This document shows, one piece after another, positions 54,823 to 63,594 of a stretch of 64,000 nucleotides of DNA. This stretch comes from Ideonella sp. (GTDB taxonomy: Bacteria > Pseudomonadota > Gammaproteobacteria > Burkholderiales > Burkholderiaceae_C), in contig JABTUC010000004.1 in assembly GCA_015075545.1 (NCBI GenBank), positions 310,001-374,000 on the forward strand, given 5' to 3'. Numbering within the stretch: position 1 is the stretch's first letter; each line of letters opens with the position of its first letter. The notes beneath the pieces are model-generated. The model was not told the DNA's origin, made no database searches, and saw nothing but the letters and a program-made list of their open reading frames with translations. A program made the translations under genes and the position numbers.

Positions 54823-55208
54823 ACATCGGGCAAGCGGCCGCCGCCTCGTCGGTGTCGGCCAAGATGATCCGGCACTACGAGTCGCTCGGCCTGCTGCCGA
54901 AGGTGCCGCGCACCGAGTCGGGCTACCGGCAGTACGACGACGCCACGGTGCACACGCTGCGCTTCATCCGGCGTGCGCGCGACCTCGGCTTCTCGCTGCC
55001 CGAGATCGCCACCCTGCTCGGGCTGTGGCGCAACCGCCGCCGCGCCAGCGCCGACGTCAAGCGCATCGCGCTGACGCACGTGTCCGACCTGCAGCGGCGC
55101 ATCGACGAGATGCAGTCGATGCAGCGCACGCTGAAGCACCTGGCGCACTGCTGCGCCGGCGACGCGCGGCCCGACTGCCCGATCCTCGACGACCTGGCCG
55201 GCGTCTGA
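54819..55208 (+). CDS. cueR: CueR-like MerR family copper-responsive regulator
   Basis: A 129-residue MerR-family activator. The winged helix-turn-helix is at residues 1-70 ([25 protein letters not shown]), followed by the long dimerisation helix. The metal-loop signature is [10 protein letters not shown]: two Cys eight positions apart, the spacing of the Cu(I)-binding pair of CueR. The start overlaps the copA stop. It is expected to activate copA from 52326 and copZ from 40112; because its gene follows copA, it would be autoregulated through the copA promoter. Confidence 0.92.
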   Translation: MNIGQAAAASSVSAKMIRHYESLGLLPKVPRTESGYRQYDDATVHTLRFIRRARDLGFSLPEIATLLGLWRNRRRASADVKRIALTHVSDLQRRIDEMQSMQRTLKHLAHCCAGDARPDCPILDDLAGV

Positions 55209-55218
55209 TGCACCCATG

Positions 55219-55240
55219 AAAAAAGGCCGCGCGAGCGGCC
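55219..55240. terminator. Bidirectional intrinsic terminator between cueR and cytochrome c4
   Basis: A perfect stem GGCCGC-gcga-GCGGCC (55225-55240). On the minus strand it is followed by six T (55224-55219) and terminates the cytochrome gene; on the plus strand it is followed by TTGTT and can end copA-cueR. Confidence 0.82.
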
Positions 55241-55262
55241 TTGTTGCCCGAGGCACCGCAGG

Positions 55263-55958
55263 TCAGCGCGCGCGGGCCTCGTGGAAGCGCGACTCGGGCA
55301 CCGTCTTCACGTCGCCAGGCAGGCTCGACAGGTAGCGCGCCACCTGCTTCAGCTCGGCCGGGGTGAAGGTGGGCTTGGGCTTGCCGTCGACCTCGGGCGC
55401 GATCATGCCGCGCATGATGGCGTTGCCGCGGCCGACGCGCGGGTTGTTGTCGATCATGTAATCCTTCAGCGCCACCAGCAGGTAGTCGGCGTACTGGCCG
55501 GCCAGCTTCGGGTAGCCCGGGTCGGTGGTGTTGTTGAAGTTCTTGCCGTGGCACGCCTCGCACACCGCGAGCCGCGCCGCCAGCGCCTGCGGCGGTGCCG
55601 GCGGCGTCTCGGGCACCGGCGCGCCGCCGGCCTTCTCGCCCAGCGCTGCGAAGTACGCGGCAACGTCGGCGATGTCCTGGTCGGACAGCGAGCCCGCGAT
55701 GCCCTGCATCGACGGGTGCTTGCGATCGCCGCTGCGGTACTCGTCGAGCGCGGCCACCATGTACTTGGCGTTCTGGCCCGCGATCTTGGGCACCTTGTAG
55801 ACCTCGGGGAAATCGGTCTGGTAGCGCGCGATGCCGTGGCAGCCGTAGCACATCGCCACCTTCTTGGCGCCGGCGCCCGCATCGCCCTTGACGTCGGCGG
55901 CCTGCGCGGCCAGCGGTGCGGCGATGAGGGCAAGGCAAAGCAGCAGCGTGTTCTTCAT
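55263..55958 (-). CDS. Periplasmic dihaem cytochrome c (c4-like)
   Basis: A 231-residue exported protein with signal peptide MKNTLLLCLALIAAPLAAQA and two haem-c attachment sites, CYGCH near residue 37 and CEACH near residue 133, one per domain. The axial Met candidates are in the KHPSMQGIAGSL and AIMRGMIAPE segments. This is the layout of cytochrome c4, an electron carrier to terminal oxidases. It is divergent from the MoxR-type gene with 99 bp between starts, and ends at a strong terminator. Confidence 0.9.
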   Translation of the reverse strand: MKNTLLLCLALIAAPLAAQAADVKGDAGAGAKKVAMCYGCHGIARYQTDFPEVYKVPKIAGQNAKYMVAALDEYRSGDRKHPSMQGIAGSLSDQDIADVAAYFAALGEKAGGAPVPETPPAPPQALAARLAVCEACHGKNFNNTTDPGYPKLAGQYADYLLVALKDYMIDNNPRVGRGNAIMRGMIAPEVDGKPKPTFTPAELKQVARYLSSLPGDVKTVPESRFHEARAR

Positions 55959-56014
55959 GGCAAACGGGTGTTGTTCGAAGGGTGGCACACGGGCACGCTG
56001 CCACGGCGGGCGAT

Positions 56015-56032
56015 TATAGGGGCGCCCTTATA
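56015..56032. promoter_or_regulatory. Near-perfect palindrome with divergent -10-like ends
   Basis: An 18-bp palindrome, TATA-GGGGCGCCC-TTATA in outline with one mismatch, midway between the cytochrome c4 and MoxR starts. TTATACT on the plus strand and TATAAT-like bases on the minus strand could serve as back-to-back -10 elements. The MoxR ATG lies 26 bases after it. Confidence 0.45.
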
Positions 56033-56057
56033 CTGGGTTTGCACCCTCGACACCGCC

Positions 56058-56900
56058 ATGAAATTCAACGGCACCGACACCTACGTCGCCACGCAAGACC
56101 TGATGCTCGCGGTCAACGCGGCCATCACGCTGAAGCGCCCGCTGCTCGTCAAGGGCGAGCCCGGCACCGGCAAGACGATGCTCGCAGAGGAGGTGGCGCG
56201 CGCCATCGGCATGCCGCTGCTGCAGTGGCACATCAAGAGCACCACCAAGGCGCAGCAGGGCCTGTACGAGTACGACGCGGTGAGCCGTCTGCGCGACAGC
56301 CAGTTGGGCGACGAGAAGGTCAAGGACATCCACCACTACATCGTGCGCGGCACGCTGTGGCAGGCGTTCGCCGCCGAGCAGCCGATGGCACTGCTGATCG
56401 ACGAGATCGACAAGGCCGACATCGAGTTTCCCAACGATCTGCTGCGCGAGCTCGACCGCATGGAGTTCTACGTCTACGAGACGCGCGAACTCGTCAAAGC
56501 GAAGCACCGGCCGGTGGTGTTCATCACCTCCAACAACGAGAAGGAGCTGCCCGACGCGTTTCTGCGGCGCTGCTTCTTCCACTACATCAAGTTCCCCGAC
56601 GCCGACACGATGAAGCGCATCGTCGAGGTGCACTTCCCCGGCCTCAAGAAGGAGCTGCTCGGCGCCGCGTTGAAGACGTTCTACGACGTGCGCAACCTGC
56701 CCGGGCTGAAGAAGAAGCCTTCGACCTCCGAACTGCTCGACTGGCTCAAGCTGCTGGTGGCCGAAGACATCCCGCTCGAAGCGCTGCAGAGCAAGGACGA
56801 GAAGGTCGCCGTGCCGCCGCTGGTGGGCGCGCTGCTGAAGAACGAGCAAGACGTGACGCTGTTCGAAAAGCTGGTGTTCATGCAGCGGCATAACCGGTGA
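56058..56900 (+). CDS. MoxR family AAA+ ATPase
   Basis: A 280-residue MoxR-type AAA+ chaperone-like ATPase. Walker A is GEPGTGKTML at about residues 34-43, Walker B is LLIDEIDKAD near 115, sensor 1 is FITSNNEKELPDAFLRRC near 155. The C-terminal lid domain has LPGLKKKPSTSELLDWLKLL. MoxR proteins normally act with a von Willebrand A-domain partner encoded directly downstream, to mature metal or cofactor enzymes or envelope complexes. Here the next 600 bp is repeat copy B and no VWA gene follows. Confidence 0.9.
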   Translation: MKFNGTDTYVATQDLMLAVNAAITLKRPLLVKGEPGTGKTMLAEEVARAIGMPLLQWHIKSTTKAQQGLYEYDAVSRLRDSQLGDEKVKDIHHYIVRGTLWQAFAAEQPMALLIDEIDKADIEFPNDLLRELDRMEFYVYETRELVKAKHRPVVFITSNNEKELPDAFLRRCFFHYIKFPDADTMKRIVEVHFPGLKKELLGAALKTFYDVRNLPGLKKKPSTSELLDWLKLLVAEDIPLEALQSKDEKVAVPPLVGALLKNEQDVTLFEKLVFMQRHNR

Positions 56901-56931
56901 TCGTCGGTTGCGAATTCGCTAGGAGATCTGA

Positions 56932-57482
56932 GCGGGCAAAGCCGCGGCCGGGTATGCGCCGGCGCTCGTGCACGGCGGCCAGCCCTACGGGCTGGCTCCC
57001 TTCCGGTGCTCGGCCCGAGGCGGCGCCGCGAAACTCGCTACGCTCACTTCGTTCGCTGCGCTCGAACAATCGCGGCGAGTCAGAAGTGGATGCGCGCGCT
57101 GCGCGCGCGCCCGCCTCGGCCCTGCGCTCCTCAGCGCCGCGCAATGTCGCTGCCGGCGCACACCCGACCACGGCTTTGCCAGCACCACCATGGCATGCGT
57201 CGGCAAACACCACGAGCGTCGCTGCGCGGCGGGCGGTGCCCGGGGCGGGCGACTTGTGGGGCGGCGAGAAGCGCAGCGGCACGAGGGGGAGTCTGGCGCC
57301 GCAGGCGACAGACCGGCGAGGACGCCGTGAAGTTCGCGGCGCGTTCAGCGCCGCGGACGGCGGTACCGCAGCCGCCCTCGTGGCGCGAGCATCGCAGCGG
57401 AGTCGGCGCGCAGCGCCGACCGCCACAGTAGGAGCCCCCATCGGGCACCGCCCACCGCGCCGCGCAAACGCTTGCAAGAGTT
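56932..57482. repeat. Large palindromic dispersed repeat, copy B (MoxR-GNAT spacer)
   Basis: About 550 bp, homologous to copy A at 29273-29920 in the same orientation. Module 1 is bounded by 56935-56963 and 57152-57180 (29-base inverted repeat, three mismatches); module 2 by 57224-57241 and 57443-57460 (18 bases, one mismatch). The hairpin CCAGCCCtacGGGCTGG and a 9-bp stem CCGAGGCGG (57015-57023) with CCGCCTCGG (57111-57119) sit at the same places as in copy A, the latter with different bases. Copy A has about 90 extra bases in module 1. Open frames on both strands appear spurious. Confidence 0.85.
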
Positions 57483-57525
57483 GAGCATACGCGGCGTGTC
57501 TGCATCACCAAGGAGCGATCGAACG

Positions 57526-58116
57526 ATGAGCTGGCCCGCCCCCGTCACGCTGCGCGGCACGCACGTCCGCGTCGAACCGCTCTCGCCGGCGCATGAGCCC
57601 GGCCTGATCGACGCCGTGAAAGACGGCGAGCTCTGGCGGCTCTGGTACACGGCGGTGCCGTCGCCCGAGAGCATGGCCAAGGAGATCGCGCGCCGGCTCG
57701 ATCTGCAGGCCAAGGGGTCGATGACGCCTTTCACGGTGTTCGACGCCGTTGGCCGCATCGCCGGCATGACGACCTACATGAACGTCGACGCGGCGAACAA
57801 GCGCGTCGAGATCGGCTCCACCTGGTACGCCAGGCGCGTGCAGCGCTCGCCGCTCAACACCGAGTGCAAGCGGCTGCTGCTGGCGCATGCGTTCGAGACG
57901 CTCGGCTGCATCGCGGTGGAATTCCGCACCCACCGTTTCAACACGCAGAGCCGGCGCGCGATCGAGCGGCTGGGGGCGCAGCTCGACGGCATCTTGCGCT
58001 CGCATCAGCGCGACGCGCAGGGCAACCTGCGCGACACCGCGGTCTACAGCATCGTCGCGGCCGAGTGGCCCACCGTGCGTACGCACCTCGACTGGCAGCT
58101 CGGCAAGCCGCGCTGA
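57526..58116 (+). CDS. GNAT family N-acetyltransferase (RimJ/RimL-like)
   Basis: A 196-residue acetyl-CoA-dependent N-acetyltransferase. The RimJ-like fold is indicated by TLRGTHVRVEPLSPAHEPGL at the start, VEIGSTWYARRVQRSPLNTECKRLLLAHAFETLGC (beta 4 and acetyl-CoA-binding helix) and NTQSRRAIERLGAQLDGILRSH near residues 145-165. ATG 57526 follows AAGGAG (57510-57515). The acceptor is unknown; a protein N-terminus or small amine is possible. A prolyl-oligopeptidase-type gene follows after 42 bases. Confidence 0.88.
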   Translation: MSWPAPVTLRGTHVRVEPLSPAHEPGLIDAVKDGELWRLWYTAVPSPESMAKEIARRLDLQAKGSMTPFTVFDAVGRIAGMTTYMNVDAANKRVEIGSTWYARRVQRSPLNTECKRLLLAHAFETLGCIAVEFRTHRFNTQSRRAIERLGAQLDGILRSHQRDAQGNLRDTAVYSIVAAEWPTVRTHLDWQLGKPR

Positions 58117-58158
58117 CGCGCAAGCCCTTCCCCACTGCCCGACGCGGCGGAGGCCCCC

Positions 58159-60180
58159 ATGGCGAAGAAGAAGATCGACGTCGACGCGCTGTGGAAGATC
58201 GAACGGCTGGGCAGCGTGTCGCTGTCGCCCGACGGCGCGCAGGCCGCGCTCGCGGTGTCGCGCCACTCGATGCACGACAACACCTCGCACGCGTCGATCT
58301 GGCTGCTGTCGACCCTCGGCGGCGAGCCGCGCGCGCTCACGCAGTGCGGCGACAAGGACGGCCAGCCCGCGTTCAGCCCGCGCGGCGACGCGGTGGGCTT
58401 CGTCGCCAAGCGCGAGCAGCAGGGCAAGAAGGACGAGCAGCCGCAGTTCTACGTCATCGCGCCCGACGGCGGCGAGGCGCGCCGCGTCGGCAGCGTGGCC
58501 ACCGGCGTCGATGCGTTCCGCTGGTTCCCCGACGGCAAGCGCATCGCGTTCGTCTCGTGGGTGTGGCCCGACGCCAAGGGCGAGGCCGCGCAGGCCAAAC
58601 GGATGAAGGCCTTCAAGGAGCGCAAGGAGACCGGCTACACCACCGGCGAGGCGCTGTACCGCTTCTGGGACCATTCGCTGCCGATGGGCCGCGTGCCGCA
58701 GCTTCACGCAATGGACATCGCCAGCGGGCGCGTGCGCAACCTGTTCGAAGGCAGCGGCTACGAGCTGGAACGCGCCGAGCCCGGCGCCGACAGCTTCGAC
58801 ATCTCGCCCGACGGCCAGCGCATCGCCTTCGCCTACGACCCGGCCGACGAGAAGCGGCTCGACAACCGCTTCGCGCTGGCCGAGCTGCACCTGCGCAGCG
58901 GGCGCTTCGACGTGCTGGTGCACGACGCCAACTGGAGCGTCGGTGCACCGCGCTACAGCCCCGACGGCGAGCGCATCGCGTTCCTGGCGCGGCACGACGG
59001 CCTGAAGCACACCATGCCCAACCAGCTCGCGGTGTGGGAGCGCAGCAGCCGGCGCTGGGAGGTCGAGAGCGCGCAGTGGGACCACGAGGTCATCGCGCCG
59101 CTGCAGTGGGAGGCCGACGGCCAGGGGCTGCTGTTCACGGCCGAGCAGAAGGGCCGCACGCACCTGTGGCGCTTCGACCGCGGCGACCGGCGCGCCGAGG
59201 TCGTCGTCGAAGGCGGCACCGTGCTCGGCTACGACAAGCGCGCCGGCACGCTGGTGACGATCGCGGATGCCGCCGACCACCCGGCGCGAGCCACCGCGCA
59301 CGTGCCGGGGCGCGCGCCGCTGCGCATCGAGCGCTTCAACGACAAGCTGCTGGCCGCGCTCGACCTCGGCCGCAGCGAAGAAGTGTGGTTCGAGGGCGCG
59401 CGCGGCGACCGCGTGCAGATGTGGCTGCTCTACCCGCCTGGGTTCGATGCGAAGAAGAAGCGCCACTACCCGCTGCTGCACGTCATCCACGGCGGGCCGC
59501 ACACCGCGTTCGGCGACGGCTGGCACTACCGCTGGTGCAGCCAGGTGTTCGCCGCGCAGGGCTACGTGGTGGCCGCGGTCAACTACCACGGCTCGTCGGG
59601 CTTCGGCTACGCGTTCCTCGACTCGATCACCCACCGCTGGGGCGAGCTGGAACTGAAGGACGTCGAAGCGGCCACCGACTGGCTGCTGAAGAAGCCGTGG
59701 CTCGACCCGCGCCGCGTGTTCGCCGCCGGCGGCAGCTACGGCGGCTTCATGGTGGCGTGGATGAACGCGCGCGCCAGGCGGGGGCGCTACGCCGCGTACG
59801 TGTGCCACGCGGGCTGCTTCGACTGGGTGGGCATGTTCGCCGAGGACGCCTACACCTGGTTCGCCAAGGAGCTCGGCGCCGCCTACTGGGACGACATGGC
59901 CAAGGTGCACGCGCAGAGCCCGCACGCGTTCGCCGCCACGATGGACACGCCGACGCTGGTGGTGCACGGCGCGCTCGACTACCGCGTGCCCGACGCGCAG
60001 GGCCTGGCCTACTACAACACGCTGAAGGCGCGCGGCGTGCCGGCGCGGCTGCTGTGGTTCCCCGACGAGAACCACTGGGTGCTCAAGCCGCGCAACAGCA
60101 AGCTGTGGTACGGGGAGTTCTTCGCCTGGCTCGAGAAGCACGACCCGGGGCGCAATGCCCGGGCGCGGTCGGGCGACTGA
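58159..60180 (+). CDS. S9 family prolyl oligopeptidase-type serine peptidase
   Basis: A 673-residue cytoplasmic peptidase with no signal peptide. Residues about 10-400 form a beta-propeller with repeated WD40-like/PD40 signatures (VSLSPDGAQAALAV, DISPDGQRIAFAYDP, RYSPDGERIAFLAR). The catalytic alpha/beta-hydrolase domain has GGSYGGFMVAW (Ser near 526), Asp in HGALDYRVPDAQ near 606 and His in ENHWVLKP near 637. The family cleaves short peptides, usually acyl-aminoacyl or dipeptidyl substrates. It ends 324 bases before the next intact gene. Confidence 0.92.
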   Translation: MAKKKIDVDALWKIERLGSVSLSPDGAQAALAVSRHSMHDNTSHASIWLLSTLGGEPRALTQCGDKDGQPAFSPRGDAVGFVAKREQQGKKDEQPQFYVIAPDGGEARRVGSVATGVDAFRWFPDGKRIAFVSWVWPDAKGEAAQAKRMKAFKERKETGYTTGEALYRFWDHSLPMGRVPQLHAMDIASGRVRNLFEGSGYELERAEPGADSFDISPDGQRIAFAYDPADEKRLDNRFALAELHLRSGRFDVLVHDANWSVGAPRYSPDGERIAFLARHDGLKHTMPNQLAVWERSSRRWEVESAQWDHEVIAPLQWEADGQGLLFTAEQKGRTHLWRFDRGDRRAEVVVEGGTVLGYDKRAGTLVTIADAADHPARATAHVPGRAPLRIERFNDKLLAALDLGRSEEVWFEGARGDRVQMWLLYPPGFDAKKKRHYPLLHVIHGGPHTAFGDGWHYRWCSQVFAAQGYVVAAVNYHGSSGFGYAFLDSITHRWGELELKDVEAATDWLLKKPWLDPRRVFAAGGSYGGFMVAWMNARARRGRYAAYVCHAGCFDWVGMFAEDAYTWFAKELGAAYWDDMAKVHAQSPHAFAATMDTPTLVVHGALDYRVPDAQGLAYYNTLKARGVPARLLWFPDENHWVLKPRNSKLWYGEFFAWLEKHDPGRNARARSGD

Positions 60181-60247
60181 CGTTGCAGCGCCGCGCCAGA
60201 CACGCGCCGCGCGCAGGCGGCCCGACGCCGCCCGATCGGCCTCGCGA

Positions 60248-60424
60248 CACGATGGCCACCGCCTCGACTTCGATCAGATAGTCCTTCTGCGCCAGCTGCA
60301 CCACGGCCACCGCGGTGGCGGTGGGCGGGTGGCTGGTGTTGACGTAACGGTCGCGCACCTTGCGCACGACATCGAACACCTGCACCGTCTGCGCCTCGAG
60401 GTCGGCGCGAGCGACGGAGGTGGC
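60248..60424 (-). pseudogene. RidA/YjgF-family remnant with internal deletion
   Basis: On the minus strand the translated stretch ATSVARADLEAQTVQVFDVV joins directly to RKVRDRYVNTSHPPTATAVA and QKDYLIEVEAVAIV. The first and last parts match RidA (reactive imine deaminase) proteins at the EAQTxQVF helix and the HPPTxTAV...LIEVEAVAI end. Roughly 35-40 residues that normally lie between them are missing, as is the N-terminal strand. The remnant overlaps nothing and has no convincing start. It fills most of the 325-bp gap between the peptidase and the lipoprotein gene. Confidence 0.7.
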
Positions 60425-60505
60425 GTGCGGTCGCGGCTCGCCGCGCCGGCGCTTCACCCCGCCCCGAGGGACGGGATTCGTCGCGCAGTGGAAGCTGCAG
60501 GTCGA

Positions 60506-62713
60506 TCAAGGCTCGCGCATCGGGGCGAGGTTCCACTCGTAGATCACCGAATCAGGGGCCGCGCCGGCGCTGAACGTCCCCTTCAGGCGCCCGTCGGACC
60601 CGATCACCGGCGCGGCGGCGGGGCTGTCGTTGGTCAGGTCGAACATGCCCAGCGCCGACTCGTACTGCGTGCCGCAGTCTGGCTGCGGGCCGCTCACCGT
60701 GCCCAGCAGATTGAAACGCTGCGAGCCCGCGTCGATGTGGAAGGCGCCGCGTTCGGTGCCAACCACCTGCTCCTGGGGCTGGCGCAAGCTCGCCGGCAGC
60801 GACTCGGAGAAGTTGTTGATCACGAGCGAGCCGAAGCCCAGGCCGCCGAGCACGATCGTGGTGTCGGTGGCGGACATGTTGAGCTGATAGCTGCAGCCGC
60901 CCTCCGAGTACGCCTCGGCGAGTGTCCAGTCGGCCCTTCTGAACAACGGCGCGGCGATCGGCACCCGCAGGCGCCCGGTGGCGGCGTCGTTGTACTGCAG
61001 CGAGTCCATCCCGTTCGGCTTGTAGTCGAACAGCAAGGTCGAACTCAACACGATGGTTCCGCTCGACCAGGAGGCGTGGATGTCGGTGCGCTTGGCGGTG
61101 CCCGAGAAGCCCCAGCAGCCGATGTTGTTGCGCTTGAAGGTCGGCGGCTCGGCAGCGACGACCCCGGTGACGATGCCGGTCTCGCCGCTGGCAACGACGA
61201 TCACCAGCTCGGCGACGCGCTGCGCCTTGACGTCGCGGCACAGGCCGATCCACTCCTTCGCGGTCCAGTCCTCCTCGACCCAGGTGCCGTCTTCGGTCTT
61301 CCAGAGGGCTTGCACGCTGACCTTCTTCGCGGCCTTGTACAGGGGGTAGAAGGTGTTGTGGAACATCAGCGACCGGGTCTCGACGGCCGAAAGGGTGAAG
61401 CGATAGAACCGGGTCGACACGTTGTCGACCGACGGATCGAGCTCGGTCGACCTCTCGGTCGTGCCGCCGAGGTCGCCGTCGACGGTGGTCGGGTGGTCGG
61501 GCGCGAGTTGCGGAACGTCCGCCAGGCCGTCCCAGTTGAGGAACGCCGGCTCGCCCGGGTCGATGACGGGCGCCTGGTTCCACAGGGCCTTCGCGTACTG
61601 CGGCCATAGTGCCCGCAGGCCGCCGGGGAGGGTGGCCTCGATGGCATCGAGCGCGCTGGTCACCGTCGTCGTGGCGGCCAGCAGATCGCGAACCATGGTG
61701 TTGCCCGCGGTGCGACCGATGTACTGGTAGAGCAGGTAGGCGCCATGGTCGCGAGTGCGCGCCGTGTTGCCCGTGCACGCGCCCGCTGCCTGGCGATCGA
61801 TCGACAGGAAGTTGGAGTTCATGTGGCAGTTGGCATCGGCGAGCAGCAGCGGGTTGCCCGGATACACCGCCTCGACCGCCCAGTTGGCCATCGCATTGCG
61901 CATCCAGCCGTAGCTGGGCTGCGGCGCAGCCATGGCGTAGGACCACTGCACCGCGAACATGAATTCGTGGGCCAGCGTGTACTCGAGCGCGTTGCCGGCC
62001 AGCCCGTCCCGGATCGAGATGAAGACTTCGCTGGCGTTGCCGGTCGCGTTGCCCGGCGTCGTCTGGCCGCGCTCGGCGAGGCTCGCGACGACGTAGATGT
62101 CGAGCCGGCCGTCGCCGCCGTTGCAGGCGACGGCGGTGTCGGCCAAGGGTGCCTTGAAGCCGAGCGTGCTGATCAAGGTGGGCCAGATCTGGTTGTCCAT
62201 CGCGGCGACCACCTGCTGCGCCTGCGCCTGGTCGGTCGCGCGCGTCGAGTCGTACCAGACCCGCACGTTGGCCACTGCGGCCGTCACGCTCACCCAATTC
62301 CCGCTGCCCGGCCCGCAGGCCGGGCGCGACCCGCTGACGGGTCCGCCGACGTTGACGGTGATCGCCGCGGCGTTGCTGGCGACGTTGCCTGCACGCGCGA
62401 CGATGGTCACCGAGCCCGCGGCGACGCCGGTGGCGAGGCCGTTGGCGACGCTGGCCACCGCGGGGTTGCTGCTCTCCCAGGTGAAGGTCGCGCTGGCGAC
62501 GACATTGCCGTTCGAGTCCCGGGCCACCGCGACGAAGCCAGCCGTGGCCCCCACGTCGAGCGCGACAGTACCGGGGGTCAGCGTGACCGAGACGACGGTG
62601 TCGTTCGGCCCTCCGCCGCCGCCGTCGCTGTCGGAGCTGCCGCCGCCACAGGAGGCGAACAGCGACAAGCCCGACGCGATGACCAGCGCAGCAAACCGCC
62701 GCACAAGCTTCAT
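60506..62713 (-). CDS. Large lipoprotein with Ig-like domain and degenerate HExxH-like motif
   Basis: A 735-residue predicted lipoprotein. The signal ends in the lipobox LFASC (Cys near residue 22), followed by a Gly/Ser/Asp linker. Residues about 40-125 are a bacterial Ig-like (BIG2) domain (VALDVGATAGFVAVARDSNGN, SSNPAVASVANGLATGVAAG). The centre resembles peptidase-like proteins with a LAHEFFHAVQ motif, but here it reads LAHEFMFAVQW, lacking the second zinc His. The C-terminal half is a beta-rich domain of unknown type. The start ATG 62713 gives the signal. No function is assigned; surface or periplasmic location is likely. Confidence 0.78.
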   Translation of the reverse strand: MKLVRRFAALVIASGLSLFASCGGGSSDSDGGGGGPNDTVVSVTLTPGTVALDVGATAGFVAVARDSNGNVVASATFTWESSNPAVASVANGLATGVAAGSVTIVARAGNVASNAAAITVNVGGPVSGSRPACGPGSGNWVSVTAAVANVRVWYDSTRATDQAQAQQVVAAMDNQIWPTLISTLGFKAPLADTAVACNGGDGRLDIYVVASLAERGQTTPGNATGNASEVFISIRDGLAGNALEYTLAHEFMFAVQWSYAMAAPQPSYGWMRNAMANWAVEAVYPGNPLLLADANCHMNSNFLSIDRQAAGACTGNTARTRDHGAYLLYQYIGRTAGNTMVRDLLAATTTVTSALDAIEATLPGGLRALWPQYAKALWNQAPVIDPGEPAFLNWDGLADVPQLAPDHPTTVDGDLGGTTERSTELDPSVDNVSTRFYRFTLSAVETRSLMFHNTFYPLYKAAKKVSVQALWKTEDGTWVEEDWTAKEWIGLCRDVKAQRVAELVIVVASGETGIVTGVVAAEPPTFKRNNIGCWGFSGTAKRTDIHASWSSGTIVLSSTLLFDYKPNGMDSLQYNDAATGRLRVPIAAPLFRRADWTLAEAYSEGGCSYQLNMSATDTTIVLGGLGFGSLVINNFSESLPASLRQPQEQVVGTERGAFHIDAGSQRFNLLGTVSGPQPDCGTQYESALGMFDLTNDSPAAAPVIGSDGRLKGTFSAGAAPDSVIYEWNLAPMREP

Positions 62714-62933
62714 GCTGCCCTCCCCCGACAAGCCCTCGTTGCGAGGGCAGGGTATGGACGGTGGCCCGCCGCTGTCAATAGCGCAAGTCGGGTGACCGCC
62801 CTGCGCGGGGCAGTTCAGGTTAGGGGGTGAACGGCTGGCCCGGCGACGCCGGCAGGGCAGTGCGGATCCGGGCCGGGTGGTTCGAGATCGACACGAGCAG
62901 GTGCGATCCCCGCTCGTCGAGGGCAGACTCGGT

Positions 62934-63161
62934 TCAGACGAACACGCGCTCGCGCATCCACCTGGTCGCGACCCACTTCTCGCTGGCTGTCACCGGCGCG
63001 CCGCCGTGCAGCGTCCGGGTCGAGGGATGCGCGCGGTCGTAGCTGAAGAAGAGCGCATTGCCACGCACCGGCGCCACCTCGACGCCGACGTCGGGGAAGG
63101 TGGTCGCGCCGCCGCCTTCGGGTGTGTTCAGGTACATGACGACGGTGCGGACGCGCTGGCG
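62934..63161 (-). pseudogene. Prolyl-4-hydroxylase-like 2OG-Fe(II) oxygenase remnant
   Basis: About 75 residues match the C-terminal half of P4H-type 2-oxoglutarate/Fe(II) oxygenases: RTVVMYLNTPEGGGATTFPDVG, VRGNALFFSYD, the distal His in TLHGGAPV and the KWVATRWMRERVF end. The N-terminal half with the HxD iron ligands is absent, and the upstream bases in this frame give no similarity. A full protein would need about 200 more residues, so this is a truncated remnant. Confidence 0.72.
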
Positions 63162-63329
63162 GGTTGACCCTGCCTTCGGCAGCGTCGCCCTGAAACGGCG
63201 CAGCGCCACCGGCGGCTGCAGCTCGACGGCGCAGCCTGCGGCGATCTGCCTGCGTCAATACGAGGGCCTGCTCGCCTACGCGGTCGCCGGCGAACTCGTG
63301 ACGCGCCGGCTTGTCAGCCGGTAGCCGCC

Positions 63330-63575
63330 ATGCGCGTCGTCGGCAGGATCGAACGCGGGACCTTCGCCGTGGGGTCGAAAAGCGAACGCCTCGGCGCCGT
63401 ATATCTGCGCACCGAAAACAAGCGCCGTTTCGTTCTCCGGCGCAGCGGGGGCAATCCGCACCACGACCCCGAGATCGAAGCGCTCGAAGGCCGGCGCGTG
63501 CGTGCCGACGGAATCGCTCACGGGCACACGTTTCTGTTCGACGCGATCGAAGTGCTCGATGACGCCGAGCCGTGA
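63330..63575 (+). CDS. Hypothetical small protein
   Basis: An 81-residue soluble protein with a plausible small beta fold (GRIERGTFAVGSKSERLGAVYL, RRFVLRRSGGNPHHDPEIEALEGRRVRADGI). The codon third-position pattern and the balanced amino acid composition differ from the shadow frames and support coding. It resembles short conserved hypothetical proteins of proteobacteria, but the family name is not recognised. Start at ATG 63330. Confidence 0.6.
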   Translation: MRVVGRIERGTFAVGSKSERLGAVYLRTENKRRFVLRRSGGNPHHDPEIEALEGRRVRADGIAHGHTFLFDAIEVLDDAEP

Positions 63576-63594
63576 ACGAAGAGCGGCACGAAGT

